Assembly (NCBI RefSeq): GCF_963666145.1
Contig: NZ_OY762614.1
Span: 1,660,001-1,724,000, forward strand
Source of the DNA: an uncultured Desulfobacter sp.
GTDB lineage: Bacteria; Desulfobacterota; Desulfobacteria; Desulfobacterales; Desulfobacteraceae
Reading direction: 5' to 3'
DNA length: 64,000 nucleotides
The notes below the pieces were generated by a model. The model ran no database searches. It was not told the DNA's origin and saw only the letters and a program-made list of their open reading frames with translations. This document shows positions 20,003 to 29,872 of this stretch, piece by piece (within the stretch, counting starts at the first letter, position 1; every line of letters begins with the position of its first letter). Both the position numbers and the translations under genes were made by a program.

Positions 20003-21020
20003 ACAGATCGACAGCGGTTTCTTGGATCAGACGTTTCAACTCAAGATGTCGAATCCAATGGTCAGGGATGGCATCAACCCCATACAGCGCCCCGAGCATA
20101 TTACCGGTGATGGATCCTGTTGAATCACTATCTCCGGAATGATTGACTGCCAGCAAAACTCCCTTTTTGAAATCATCCCCGGCCACCCGTGAGCAATAAA
20201 TACTGATGCCAAGGGCTTCCTCAGCAATCCAGCCTTCTCCGATTTTAGATACGACATCAGGCCCTGGTGTTGCGCGCTCCGCCAGTTCAAGTGCGGTATC
20301 AATAACGCTTAACGTCTCTTCATTATTCGTGTGACATTTTAAAATCGAAATGGAATCATTGATTGCGGTGTTAAGCGTTTCCCCTGAAATTAATCTGGAA
20401 AGAATTGAGGCAAAGGTTCCTGATGCCAGGTACCCGGTGGGATGGCCGTGGGTCAGTGCCGCGCATTCACAACCGATTCGAAATGCTTTTTCTGCATCAT
20501 CATACATCAGCCCCACCGGAGCCATCCGCATAACCCCGCCGCACCCTTTACTGTCGTTTACGGGATTATCAATTGTGCCCAATTTTCCGGATCGCAAGGC
20601 AGACAAGCAGCTTTTTCCCGGAGCTCTTTGTGAAAAGAGCTCTTTATGTCCCGTCAACACGCCATCAATAATTGAACAGGTCCCATAGGCCTTTATGAGA
20701 TGTTCCTGAATCTCGGTCTCCTGGGTATATAACCATCGTAAAAGGGCATGATATACTGCCGAAACGATACCCGCATCGCCCTGGTAGTCCGGCCTGACCC
20801 TGGATAGAATCACCCCTTCAGCGGTAAATAATGTCATTTGAGTATCATCGGTAATACTGCCGATCTGCCCGTAAGCTTGGGCATAATCGATCAATCCGTC
20901 ATTTCCAAACAAAGACCTGATCTGACCAATGGACATAAATTCGATGGGTGCGCCCAAAGCGTCCCCAACGGCGCCGCCGATCAGGCATCCTTTAAAATAT
21001 TCAAGCGATTTCATTTTCAA
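19989..21020 (-). CDS. ADP-ribosylglycohydrolase family protein
   Basis: The 343-residue product is a DraG/ARH-type hydrolase. It starts with GCLIGGAVGDALGAPIEF (residues 11-28), has the metal-binding motif SITDDT (T57, D58, D59) and a C-terminal motif NHSGDSDSTGSITGN with the second metal ligands. Such enzymes remove ADP-ribose from proteins or small molecules with two Mg ions. No cognate ADP-ribosyltransferase gene is in the window. It is followed by an AEC permease with overlapping ends and preceded after 8 nt by a LysR gene on the same strand. Confidence 0.93.
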   Translation of the reverse strand: MKMKSLEYFKGCLIGGAVGDALGAPIEFMSIGQIRSLFGNDGLIDYAQAYGQIGSITDDTQMTLFTAEGVILSRVRPDYQGDAGIVSAVYHALLRWLYTQETEIQEHLIKAYGTCSIIDGVLTGHKELFSQRAPGKSCLSALRSGKLGTIDNPVNDSKGCGGVMRMAPVGLMYDDAEKAFRIGCECAALTHGHPTGYLASGTFASILSRLISGETLNTAINDSISILKCHTNNEETLSVIDTALELAERATPGPDVVSKIGEGWIAEEALGISIYCSRVAGDDFKKGVLLAVNHSGDSDSTGSITGNMLGALYGVDAIPDHWIRHLELKRLIQETAVDLFDQK

Positions 21021-21028
21021 TTCTTCTC

Positions 21029-21919
21029 TTAAATTCCTTTACCTTCTTTAGTTTGAGCATACATGAATCCCATGAATGCTTTGATTCTCTGGGTATTTCT
21101 CAGATCCGGATGGATGAGCATCCAGGTGTCGTGATGAAACTGCCGGGGGATCTTCATTACACTGACCAGGGACGAATCCTGGTTGCCCACATAGATGGGA
21201 AGGGGCGCGATGCCCAGTCCCTGACGGGCGTAGCTGTATAAACCGGTCAGCATGTTGCAGCTCATGGCAATGGCCGCCGCAGGTACAAGGCGCTTTAACC
21301 ATTCATTAAATTCGACCCCGTCAAGCGCTTCATTCAAGATAAGAATCCGGTGTGCGGCAAGATCCTGGATGGATTCCGGCCTGCCGAAGGTATTGATGTA
21401 TTCCCTGGAGGCATAAAGTTCAACCGCTATGGGCGCAAGCTTTTTGCCGATCATGTAATCCGGATGATCATTGTAAGCACAGATCAGGATATCGGCCTGT
21501 CTTCGGGTCAAATCTGTAAATCCCGTCCGGATGTCTATATCAAGCAAAATACCGGGATATTGGATTTTAAATTTTTTAATAAAAGGCGGCAGCCAAAAAT
21601 GCCCCAGGGTATCTGTAATGGAAATTTTTATTTTGCCCTCATACCGGATATCCTTGCCCTTTATTTTTCGTTCGACAGACAGAATTTCATCTTCAAGGTG
21701 CTGGATGTGATCGAACATATCCCGGCCGCTTTCAGTCAAAACATAGCCGGACTTGAATCGTTCAAAGAGCCGGGCTTCCAGCTTTTTTTCAAGGGCGTTT
21801 ATCCTGCGCAGCACCGTTGAATGATTTACTTTTAAGGATTCTCCGGCCGCCGTCAGCGTTCCCAGACGGGCAACTTTCAAAAAATAACGGTAATCATCCC
21901 AACTGACATTGTTGTGCAT
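21029..21919 (-). CDS. LysR-family transcriptional regulator
   Basis: A LysR regulator with an N-terminal winged helix-turn-helix (about 6-63: DDYRYFLKVARLGTLTAAGE then NHSTVLRRINALEKKL) and a C-terminal effector domain. The ATG at 21919 is preferred because GAGGA is suitably placed upstream; ATG codons at 21934 and 21988 are alternatives. The VNHSTVLRRI helix is typical of the branch that regulates neighbouring oxidoreductase genes. It is divergent from the yceI-like gene across about 120 bp and upstream of the ADP-ribosylglycohydrolase, so either could be a target. Confidence 0.93.
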   Translation of the reverse strand: MHNNVSWDDYRYFLKVARLGTLTAAGESLKVNHSTVLRRINALEKKLEARLFERFKSGYVLTESGRDMFDHIQHLEDEILSVERKIKGKDIRYEGKIKISITDTLGHFWLPPFIKKFKIQYPGILLDIDIRTGFTDLTRRQADILICAYNDHPDYMIGKKLAPIAVELYASREYINTFGRPESIQDLAAHRILILNEALDGVEFNEWLKRLVPAAAIAMSCNMLTGLYSYARQGLGIAPLPIYVGNQDSSLVSVMKIPRQFHHDTWMLIHPDLRNTQRIKAFMGFMYAQTKEGKGI

Positions 21920-22042
21920 TTTTGCAATCCTCATAGGCAATAATCCGGTATTGATATGCACAATAACAGACCATATGTTATGGTACAAGACGAAACAAAT
22001 TTACAGCGCATACATTTCGTCAAAACCAAAGGAGACAGCATC

Positions 22043-22630
22043 ATGAAAAAAATGATCACATATATAATCGCAGCGTTCGCACTATTGACCACCTCTGTTT
22101 TTGCCCAGACCTGGAACGTGGATCCGGCCCACACCTCAGCGGATTTTTCAATTCAGCACATGGCCATCAGCCGTGTTACAGGTAGTTTCAGCCAGGTGAC
22201 GGGTCAGCTAATCTTTGACAAAACAGGCAAGCAACCAGAGTCGGTCAACATCTCCATTGATGTGGCATCCATTAATACAGGGGTGGACCAGCGTGATGAA
22301 CATTTGAAAAGTCCCGATTTTTTTGATGTAAAAACATATCCGACCATGACCTATACCTCTGATAAGATCATCTCCCAGGGTGAAGGCCGTTACAAAGTCG
22401 AAGGTACCTTGACCTTGCACGGAGTCAGCAAACCGGTCACACTTGCCGTTGAGGGGTTGGTGAACAATGAAAAAGATCCGTGGGGCAACACCCGCAAAGG
22501 TGCCCATGTCACGGCTGAACTCAACCGAAAAGATTTTGGTATCGTTTACAACGCAGTTTTGGAAAGCGGCAATCTGATGATCGACGAAACCGTAGATATT
22601 GTGATTAACCTTGAGTTTATTAAACAATAA
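22043..22630 (+). CDS. YceI-family periplasmic lipid-binding protein
   Basis: A 195-residue secreted protein: signal peptide about 1-22 ending VFAQ, then the YceI lipocalin-like domain starting TWNVDPAHTSADFSIQHM. YceI proteins bind isoprenoid or other amphipathic molecules in the periplasm and are often induced by stress. The start at 22043 has AAAGGAGA upstream; the longer open frame begins within the divergent promoter region. A 13-bp perfect hairpin follows the gene and may end transcription. Confidence 0.93.
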   Translation: MKKMITYIIAAFALLTTSVFAQTWNVDPAHTSADFSIQHMAISRVTGSFSQVTGQLIFDKTGKQPESVNISIDVASINTGVDQRDEHLKSPDFFDVKTYPTMTYTSDKIISQGEGRYKVEGTLTLHGVSKPVTLAVEGLVNNEKDPWGNTRKGAHVTAELNRKDFGIVYNAVLESGNLMIDETVDIVINLEFIKQ

Positions 22631-22689
22631 TGACGGGGGGACTTCGGCGGCCGGCTTTTAAAAGACGGACGTTCTGAAGTAAACGTCAG

Positions 22690-22727
22690 CATGGAATTTC
22701 CGGGACCTGGGTTACGGAAATTCCATG
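22690..22727. terminator. Strong hairpin between convergent genes
   Basis: Positions 22690-22702 (CATGGAATTTCCG) are perfectly complementary to 22715-22727, giving a 13-bp stem with a 12-nt loop. It sits between the convergent yceI-like and Cache genes. There is no long T run on either strand, so it could be a structured intergenic hairpin or a bidirectional terminator of unusual form. Confidence 0.5.
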
Positions 22728-22807
22728 TGCAATTTCAGCACCATCTTTTCAATAATCCGCAGATGCAAAACGCCGACTGGAAGAAAAAACAGCCCATCTG
22801 GACACTG

Positions 22808-24058
22808 TTACTTAACATAATCGGGATAATGTTCCTTTATACAGTCGGGACAGATGCCATGGCTCAGCGTGATATCAGAATGCGCACTCAGATATGCCTC
22901 CAATTGATTCCAGTACCCTTTATCATCTCTAATTTTTTTACAATGTGCGCAGATGGGAAGAAGCCCGCTCAATGTCTTGACTTCAGCCAGTGCATGCTCC
23001 AGCGCCTCATTCTTTTGAATAAGTTTCTCATTGGCTTCGGTTAACTGTTCCGTGCGCTCGGCAACTGTTTTTTCCAGCCGCTCATGGTGGGCATACAGTT
23101 CTTGTTCCGCCATTCTGCGACGTTGCCGATGCCTGTGGGCAAAGGTTAAGGTGAATGCTGCAATCACGGTGGTAAAAAAAATGGTGACAGCGTCCCGAAC
23201 GGCTTCACTGCGCCATTTTTTTAAAATGTTCTTCTGATTGTATGACACAGCCACATGAAACGGAAAGCCTTGTAATTGATGTGTTGAAACAATGGTTTGC
23301 CCATCTTCATATGTTGCTCTTCCGCCACGGCTTAAAAGTGTTTTGGAAAAGGATGCAAAATGCGGCAGATCTTGTATGTTGGCGCCGATGAACTTTGTTT
23401 CGGGATTTGTTTCTCTAAACCAGCCGGTCAAAACGACGCCGCTGATATCAACCAGTGCAATCGCTTCCATATCCACATCCAGATAATCACTGAAACGATC
23501 ATAAAAAAAATCGGGGTCCACCACAGCACCCAGCACACCCAGAAATTCGTTGTTTTGGTTTTCAATTCGCCGGCTTAATACGATTTCAGCCTTATCTTTT
23601 CCAACAATAACCGAATCTATGGAAAATTCCAGCCACGCATCCCGGTGGTCTGAAAAAGCAGGTATTTCAAGTTTTCCTGCCCTTTGGCTGCTGTATAAAA
23701 GATCACCGTTTGAATCCATTAAAAAGACATCCTTGATTTGAGGCAAAAGCCTTAATTCCGGCTCAAAAATTTTAATGGCGTCAATAGAAAGCAAATGGTT
23801 CAGATTGCTTTGATGTTGAATAACTGAACGAAGCGGCAGGAGCATCAGGTCAACCGCATAGATGACGCTGGTGCTGTTTTCCGCAAGAAGCTGTGCCTGG
23901 GCGATAGATTTGATCCGCCCTTCATTTAAATAGTTTTGCCTGTTTCTGAAAATTGAAAAAATGCTCAACGTGGTAAAAATAATCACAACGGCACAAAACA
24001 GCGCCACCGCAATCTCGAACGATTTACCTGTGGACATGGGAAAAATTCTATGATTCAT
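22808..24058 (-). CDS. Cache-domain membrane sensor with C-terminal Cys motif
   Basis: About 416 residues: a membrane span near 8-30, a large periplasmic double-Cache region (about 35-270), a second span near 285-305, a coiled coil (about 310-360) and a short C-terminal module with Cys pairs (PICAHCKKIRDD, then GICPDC). No histidine kinase, GGDEF, EAL or MCP output is present. The same CxxC...CPxC tail occurs on other signalling proteins of these bacteria in my memory, but has no name I can give. The start at 24058 overlaps the upstream dctP-like gene by 11 bp; ATG codons at 24067 and 24085 are alternatives. Translational coupling is likely. Confidence 0.8.
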   Translation of the reverse strand: MNHRIFPMSTGKSFEIAVALFCAVVIIFTTLSIFSIFRNRQNYLNEGRIKSIAQAQLLAENSTSVIYAVDLMLLPLRSVIQHQSNLNHLLSIDAIKIFEPELRLLPQIKDVFLMDSNGDLLYSSQRAGKLEIPAFSDHRDAWLEFSIDSVIVGKDKAEIVLSRRIENQNNEFLGVLGAVVDPDFFYDRFSDYLDVDMEAIALVDISGVVLTGWFRETNPETKFIGANIQDLPHFASFSKTLLSRGGRATYEDGQTIVSTHQLQGFPFHVAVSYNQKNILKKWRSEAVRDAVTIFFTTVIAAFTLTFAHRHRQRRRMAEQELYAHHERLEKTVAERTEQLTEANEKLIQKNEALEHALAEVKTLSGLLPICAHCKKIRDDKGYWNQLEAYLSAHSDITLSHGICPDCIKEHYPDYVK

Positions 24059-25088
24059 CTTTGGCATGGGCAAATCCGGCATCATGTTTAAAAATTTTCA
24101 TAATCTGACGGACCAGTTCCGGGTCGATTTTCAATATTTTTACAAATTCATCCTGCCTGGAAAGCATTTTTTGTCGCCAGGCTTCCATTTTCACCGGATC
24201 GGGAAGCGTGACGTCAACACCGTTTTCCAAAAGAATATTTTTGGCCTTGCGCTGGGATTCGGCGGCTTCCCGACGGGCGGTGTCCACATAGTTTTCCCAT
24301 GTATCGGTCAGAATACGCCGGGTATCATCAGACAGCTTATTCCAAAATGACAGCCTTACCAATGGAATGTATTGGGCAAAATATTCCTGATCTTCAAAGG
24401 CATGTTTGACGCCTATTTTCCACAGGCGCGCACTTTTAACCGTTTCATAACTTGTCAATATTGCATCCACCCGCTTCTGCTGCAGATACTGCGGCAGATC
24501 CGGCCAGGGAATGATCCTGGCAAGTCCGCCCATGGCCTCAATTCTTAATTTATTGGATTCACCACCGGCAACTCTGACCCGAAGCCCGGCGATGTCTTCC
24601 TGGCGAAGAATCTTTTTGTTCACGCTGAAAAGATTCGCGTGCCCCAAATCTATCCACTTTCCGATGACTTTAAGTTTCAAATTATGTTCCAACCGGTCGG
24701 CAATGGTTTGCCCGACCGCACCGTCAACCGCCTGGTAATTTGCCTGGGCCAACCGGCCATAGAAAGCCGGAAGCAAAAATATCTGCACATTCGGCTCAAA
24801 CCTTGAAACATGCCAGGTTCCAGGCACCCCCATTTCAACCCTGCCCTGGGCCATGGCCTGAATAATATCCCGATCCCTGAATAGACGGGAATCAGAAAAA
24901 AAACGCACATCAATACGGCCCTGGAGCTTTTTCTTGATCTCATCGGCATATCTTTTGACCGCCTGGGTCTGGACATGTCTGTCGTTATTTTCCACTGAAA
25001 TTCGCATGAGTGGAAGCGTTTGTGCCCCGGCAAATGCAGCCCATGCCATGACAATGAATACCATAACGGTTGAAATATATCGGGTCAT
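24048..25088 (-). CDS. TRAP-type substrate-binding protein (DctP family)
   Basis: A 346-residue periplasmic protein with a signal peptide (about 1-22, ending AGAQT) and the DctP fold. Conserved features are the ISVENND start, the LFRDRDIIQAMAQGRVEMG stretch and the GLRVRVAGGESNK segment, which holds the arginine that normally binds the carboxylate of the ligand. No DctQ or DctM membrane subunit is nearby. Instead it lies between a hybrid kinase gene (30 nt upstream) and a Cache sensor gene (overlapping), so a role in ligand sensing rather than uptake is plausible. Confidence 0.9.
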   Translation of the reverse strand: MTRYISTVMVFIVMAWAAFAGAQTLPLMRISVENNDRHVQTQAVKRYADEIKKKLQGRIDVRFFSDSRLFRDRDIIQAMAQGRVEMGVPGTWHVSRFEPNVQIFLLPAFYGRLAQANYQAVDGAVGQTIADRLEHNLKLKVIGKWIDLGHANLFSVNKKILRQEDIAGLRVRVAGGESNKLRIEAMGGLARIIPWPDLPQYLQQKRVDAILTSYETVKSARLWKIGVKHAFEDQEYFAQYIPLVRLSFWNKLSDDTRRILTDTWENYVDTARREAAESQRKAKNILLENGVDVTLPDPVKMEAWRQKMLSRQDEFVKILKIDPELVRQIMKIFKHDAGFAHAKDES

Positions 25089-25118
25089 GTAAAAATCTCC
25101 TTATAAGCCGTTTCAGCT

Positions 25119-28100
25119 TTAAGCTGCGCCGTTATTATCCAGCACCTCCCGTACCTTGGCCGTCAAACCGTTCACGGAGAACGGTTTCTGGATGAATTGG
25201 ATACCGTCACCAAGCACGCCGCGGTGTGCAATAATATCGTCGGTATATCCAGACATGAAAAGCACCTTCAGGTTTTGATATTTTTGAACGGCTTTTTCAA
25301 AAAGCTCCTTACCGTTCATACCCGGCATAACGACATCGGTGAGTAAAAGATCTATTACACCTTCATAGGAAGCTATTATGCATAAAGCATCATCGCCATT
25401 GGATGCCTCAAGCACCTTGTACCCCCACCGCTTAAGTATGATCCGCCCCAGATGACGAACCAACTCGTTATCTTCGACAAGCAGTATGGTCTCTTTGCCT
25501 TTTTGGCTTTCTTTTGTTTTTTGACCCGGCTTTTTCTCCTCCGGCATCTCCTTGGCGATGGGCAGATATATTTTACATGTTGTTCCCACCCCGGGTTCAC
25601 TGTACATCCAGATATTGCCATTGTGCTGTTTGACGATGCCGTACACCGTGGCCAGGCCAAGACCGGTCCCCTGCTCTCCCTTAGTTGAAAAAAAAGGTTC
25701 AAAGATGTGTTCAAGGGTATCTTTATCCATACCCGAACCGGTATCGCTGACGGACAGCATGACATAAAGCCCCGGACGGACATCCGGATGGTTCCCGGCA
25801 TACACCTCATCCAGATTGGACAATCCGGTTTCAATGAGCAACAGTCCGCCGTCAGGCATGGCGTCCGCAGAATTTACCGTCAGGTTCATCAAAATTTGTT
25901 CAATCTGCCCGATATCGGCCAAAACCAGGGGGATTTCACCGGAAAGATTTTTCTTGAACTTAATATCCTCGGGTATTGTACGCAACAAAAGTTTTTCGAT
26001 ACCCTGGACAACCAGGTTGATATCAATGGGTTTGAGTTCGATGACCTGTTTGCGTGAAAATGCCAGCAACTGCCTGACCATATCCCGGGCCCGGACGCCG
26101 GCATTGGCAATCTCCAGGGCCTGGTCCCGACGCGGATCTCCAACGCGTAAATCTTCGGCCAGTATCTCGGCATAATTGAGAATCGGACAGAGCATGTTGT
26201 CTAAATCATGGGCAATCCCGCCAGCCAGCCGGCCGATGGCCTCCACCTTCTGGGCCTGTCTTAACTGGGTTTCAAGATTGATCTTCTCTTTTTCTGTTTT
26301 GATACGATTCACAGCGACGGCCACAAGACTGGCTATGGATTTCATCATCTCAATATCTTCGGGCAAGAATCGTGAACCGATCCGTTTACCAAATGCGAGC
26401 GTACCAAGCAAACGATCTTCAATCACCAAGGGGTGGCAGCAATAGGCTTGAATGCCAAAGGATTTAACCAATTCCGTCACTGGATCAAAACAGTTTGCAA
26501 TATCCTCACAGATCATGCACCGACCGGTTCGGGCAACAGTCCCGCACACCGCAGTTTCGTGATCAAGCCATTCAATCTCGCGTCTTTTTTCGTCTGAAAT
26601 ACCGGCACATGCATTCAAATGAAGTTTACCTGAATCAGGATCTTCCAAAAAATTAAAAAAGACCTGGCAGTCAAGAAATGCCATCACTTTTTTGCACAGC
26701 TCATTGATCAGGCTCTGGGGGTCAACGCTTTGAAGAAGGCAAGCTGCAGTTTCCGACAGGATTTTATTCCTTTTAACGTTCCAGGTTAGCAGTTCCTCTG
26801 CCGCCTTATGTGCCGAGATATCCCGTGCCGCAACAACCCTTACCGGTTTGCCCCTGTACGATATGTTTTTGGTTATAAATTCAACGGGAGCCCGGGTCCC
26901 GTCGCATCTAATCCCAACAGCTTCATATGCGCCTTGATAACCGGAATCAATAGATGTCTGTGCTTTTTTCAAACTCTCGGAGGTCAGATGTTTGGTAGTT
27001 AACTTTGATCCGATAATTTTATCTACCGAATCATACCCAAGTATTTTTGCAAATGATTTGTTGGCATCAAGCACAACACCGTTATCGTGTATACAAATGC
27101 CTTCAACGGTGGCTTCGGATAAAAATTTAAACCGCTCTTCGCTGGCTTTCAGGGCGTTTTCGGTAAATTTTCGCTCTGTGATGTCCTGGGTCACGCCGAT
27201 GGCGCGGATACATTTTCCATGATCGTCAAATTCAAGCCGTGCTTTTTCCCGTACCCATTTATCGATCCCATCGGCGCGGATGCGATGTTCAATATCGTAA
27301 GATGCGCCGGATAAAGCAGCCTTCCATGCATTTCCCACAAATTCTCGATCATCCGGATGGACACACGCTAAAAACAGCTCATAGGTCAAATCCGTATCTT
27401 TCGGGACCCCAAAAATTTTATAGTTTTCATCGGTCCAAAACAGGATATTGCGCTCAAGATCCAACTCCCAGCTTCCAATTTTCCCAATTTCCTGTGCCTT
27501 TTCTAGAAAATATTTCTGCCGACGCAATGTTTCTTCGGTCTTTTTAAGAGAATCCACAGCTTTTAATTTAGCCAGAGCAGATGCCACCTGATCAGCCACC
27601 CGCCGAAATGCGGCAACCGTTTTGGCAGAAAATTTTCCGGCCTCAAGATCATTGAACTGCATCAGGCCAAAGGTATGTCCACCGGATCGCAACGGAATCA
27701 ACGCAACAGATTCATAACCAAAGCCGCTGCACCGATGGCGGCCGCGGGCCAGACGGTCCGCATCCGTTGTTTCGGACAGCAGCCGGGTTGTACAATTGGT
27801 CCAAAACGTACCGTCAGACGTGAAAAAATTTTTGGATGAATCAAATCTGCCACGTATAACATTCCCGCACATGCACTCGATCATGGGCCTACCGTCATCG
27901 TCTCTTATCAGAGACCCGTCTTCATCGTAAGCGCACAGATGCCTTTCGAGCTCAACGAACCGCTCCGGGAATCCGGACGTCGTATAATACGGATAATCAT
28001 CGCCGTCTTGAAGCCTGATCCCAACCGCGTCACACTCAGACCATTTTTTCATCCAGGTTAAAATGGCAGGAATCAACCCTTCAAGGGTGTCAATCTCATT

Positions 28101-28202
28101 GACGGACTCAAGGGCATCCAGAATCATTAATTGCTCTTTTTCGATATGTTTATACGCGGCTAATGATTTTTCAAGATCTGATAGAAAAGCATTGCTGTAC
28201 AT
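25119..28202 (-). CDS. Soluble hybrid sensor histidine kinase
   Basis: A 1027-residue protein with domains in order: GAF (about 25-205), PAS (about 225-345), PAS (about 350-470), GAF (about 480-640), HisKA with the phospho-accepting His in GGIAHDLDN (about 660-670), HATPase (TGSGMDKDT and GEQGTGLGLAT boxes) and a C-terminal receiver domain with the phospho-Asp in LLLTDVVMPGMNG. No membrane span is seen, so it is cytoplasmic. The internal receiver may relay phosphate or modulate the kinase; no separate response regulator is adjacent. It probably heads the operon with the DctP-like and Cache genes. Confidence 0.95.
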   Translation of the reverse strand: MYSNAFLSDLEKSLAAYKHIEKEQLMILDALESVNEIDTLEGLIPAILTWMKKWSECDAVGIRLQDGDDYPYYTTSGFPERFVELERHLCAYDEDGSLIRDDDGRPMIECMCGNVIRGRFDSSKNFFTSDGTFWTNCTTRLLSETTDADRLARGRHRCSGFGYESVALIPLRSGGHTFGLMQFNDLEAGKFSAKTVAAFRRVADQVASALAKLKAVDSLKKTEETLRRQKYFLEKAQEIGKIGSWELDLERNILFWTDENYKIFGVPKDTDLTYELFLACVHPDDREFVGNAWKAALSGASYDIEHRIRADGIDKWVREKARLEFDDHGKCIRAIGVTQDITERKFTENALKASEERFKFLSEATVEGICIHDNGVVLDANKSFAKILGYDSVDKIIGSKLTTKHLTSESLKKAQTSIDSGYQGAYEAVGIRCDGTRAPVEFITKNISYRGKPVRVVAARDISAHKAAEELLTWNVKRNKILSETAACLLQSVDPQSLINELCKKVMAFLDCQVFFNFLEDPDSGKLHLNACAGISDEKRREIEWLDHETAVCGTVARTGRCMICEDIANCFDPVTELVKSFGIQAYCCHPLVIEDRLLGTLAFGKRIGSRFLPEDIEMMKSIASLVAVAVNRIKTEKEKINLETQLRQAQKVEAIGRLAGGIAHDLDNMLCPILNYAEILAEDLRVGDPRRDQALEIANAGVRARDMVRQLLAFSRKQVIELKPIDINLVVQGIEKLLLRTIPEDIKFKKNLSGEIPLVLADIGQIEQILMNLTVNSADAMPDGGLLLIETGLSNLDEVYAGNHPDVRPGLYVMLSVSDTGSGMDKDTLEHIFEPFFSTKGEQGTGLGLATVYGIVKQHNGNIWMYSEPGVGTTCKIYLPIAKEMPEEKKPGQKTKESQKGKETILLVEDNELVRHLGRIILKRWGYKVLEASNGDDALCIIASYEGVIDLLLTDVVMPGMNGKELFEKAVQKYQNLKVLFMSGYTDDIIAHRGVLGDGIQFIQKPFSVNGLTAKVREVLDNNGAA

Positions 28203-28336
28203 TGTGACAATCTCCGATTAGGAAAATACTGCAAATCCCCGTTCAACGGCACCAATGTGTGACGGCAGTATCGACGCGGTAATAGTTCGGCGGATAATAA
28301 ATTTTTAAATGAAGGTTCTTTGAATATAACATCGTA

Positions 28337-28376
28337 TATGTGAAATTTGAAAAGAAAATATTTCCGGTTTCACATA
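28337..28376. promoter_or_regulatory. Inverted repeat in divergent promoter region
   Basis: The 290-bp region between the hybrid kinase and the MFS gene holds a perfect 9-bp inverted repeat, TATGTGAAA (28337-28345) and TTTCACATA (28368-28376), separated by 22 nt. It could be an operator with two half sites or a hairpin in a leader. Nothing else in 28203-28493 is recognisable. Confidence 0.3.
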
Positions 28377-28493
28377 CTAACCGTCAACCGGAATTGGATT
28401 TTTCAATGGTTAAGGTGATTTGAAGTCAGATGCTTGCTAATATCTTTATTCTCTGTTATACCCTGCCTGAAAAAATTGCAGGAGCGCGGTTTC

Positions 28494-29768
28494 ATGCAGC
28501 AGAAGAAAATTTTTTACGGCTGGACGATTGTTGCCGTAGCGTTTTTGATCGGTCTTACCCAGGCCGGTGTATTCCAGAATGTACTGTCCATCTTCCTTAA
28601 ACCCATGGCTGACGAGTTCGGCTGGAATCGTTCCATCATCACAGGTTCCATTGCTGTGGGCTCCCTGTCCGGCGGCATCCTCTCCCCTTTGGTTGGTCCT
28701 TACCTGGACCGTAATGGCCCACGAAAAGCGGCTTTCTGGGGAATTACCATTTTAAGTGCGGGGCTTATTGCACTGTCACAGCTCTCTTCGGTTTGGCAGC
28801 TCTACCTGTTTTTCGGCACCGGCCGTATGATTGCCTCAGGGTTACTGGCCCTGGTGGTCACGGTGAGTGTCTCCAACTGGTTCATTGAAAAACGGGGACG
28901 GGCCATGGGAATTTCCCAGCTGGGCAGCCGCATCGGCATCGCATTTCTGCCGCTGCTGGTACAGCATATCATTCTTTCCTATGGATGGCGCACGGCCTGG
29001 TCGGTTTTGGGAATCATTGTATTTGCGTTTTCGGCCCTGCCCAGTCTGATTTTTCTGAAACGAAGACCCGAAGATGTTGGATTGCTGCCGGACGGCAGAG
29101 AACCGGAAGAAAATTCAGACACAGACGAAGACAAACCGGATGCGTCAATCAAGGCGGCCCGCTATAATCTGGAAAATGAACCGGTGTGGACCCGGCAAAC
29201 CGCGTTTCGCACGGTTTCATTCTGGCAGCTCATATTTGTGATGTGTGTGATTTATCTGGTTGGGGCCGGGTCTAATTTCCACCTGTTCCCATTTATGACG
29301 GACCAGGGGGTACCGGCAACCACGGCCGTGCTGGTTATCACCGTTTTATCGGTTTGCGCTGCCCTAGGCGGGGTATTGTTCGGTTTCCTGGCAGAAAAAA
29401 TATCCGTTAAGATACTGATGGGCGGGGTGTTGATCACCATCGGCCTTCTCTTTTTTTCAGTTTTCTGGGCAGTCAGGAAACCGGCATATATGTTCGTCTT
29501 TGCCGTTGTGTACGGCATCATCCGGGGCGGGGTTCTGCCGCTGATCTTTCTGCTGTGGACTGAATTTTACGGCAGAAGATCTTCGGGCACCGTGCTTGGC
29601 ATTGCCGGGCCTTTCCGGATGGCGGCAAATGCTGCAGGGCCGGTCTCAGCAGCGATCTTTTTTGACCTGTTCCATAATTACTGGATTCCGTTTTCCACCT
29701 TCACCATTCTCCTGATCATGGCCGGCCTTTTGTGCTTAATCGCAAAACCGCCGGTCAACCCGGAATAG
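28494..29768 (+). CDS. MFS transporter, oxalate/formate antiporter-like (OFA)
   Basis: A roughly 424-residue major facilitator protein with 12 membrane spans and a long, charged central loop (about 195-235, rich in E, D and K). The start FYGWTIVAVAFLIG and the segment PMADEFGWNRSIITG match the OFA/monocarboxylate branch. The ATG at 28494 has AGGAG upstream and starts MQQKKIFYGW; the open frame to 28434 is not typical. It is divergent from the hybrid kinase gene set and could be its target. A monocarboxylate substrate is inference. Confidence 0.9.
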   Translation: MQQKKIFYGWTIVAVAFLIGLTQAGVFQNVLSIFLKPMADEFGWNRSIITGSIAVGSLSGGILSPLVGPYLDRNGPRKAAFWGITILSAGLIALSQLSSVWQLYLFFGTGRMIASGLLALVVTVSVSNWFIEKRGRAMGISQLGSRIGIAFLPLLVQHIILSYGWRTAWSVLGIIVFAFSALPSLIFLKRRPEDVGLLPDGREPEENSDTDEDKPDASIKAARYNLENEPVWTRQTAFRTVSFWQLIFVMCVIYLVGAGSNFHLFPFMTDQGVPATTAVLVITVLSVCAALGGVLFGFLAEKISVKILMGGVLITIGLLFFSVFWAVRKPAYMFVFAVVYGIIRGGVLPLIFLLWTEFYGRRSSGTVLGIAGPFRMAANAAGPVSAAIFFDLFHNYWIPFSTFTILLIMAGLLCLIAKPPVNPE

Positions 29769-29829
29769 ACAGGAAACCATTTATGACTTTTATTGCGAAG
29801 GTTGGAATTTTCTGGTAAGCCAAAACGTT

Positions 29830-29863
29830 GCTGAATAATATCGTTCGCTGAATAATATCGTTC
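29830..29863. repeat. Tandem 17-bp duplication
   Basis: GCTGAATAATATCGTTC occurs twice in direct tandem (29830-29846 and 29847-29863), followed by a partial third copy GCTGAA. It lies between the MFS gene and the end of the ACP gene. It looks like a recent replication slip. Confidence 0.85.
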
Positions 29864-29872
29864 GCTGAAAAC

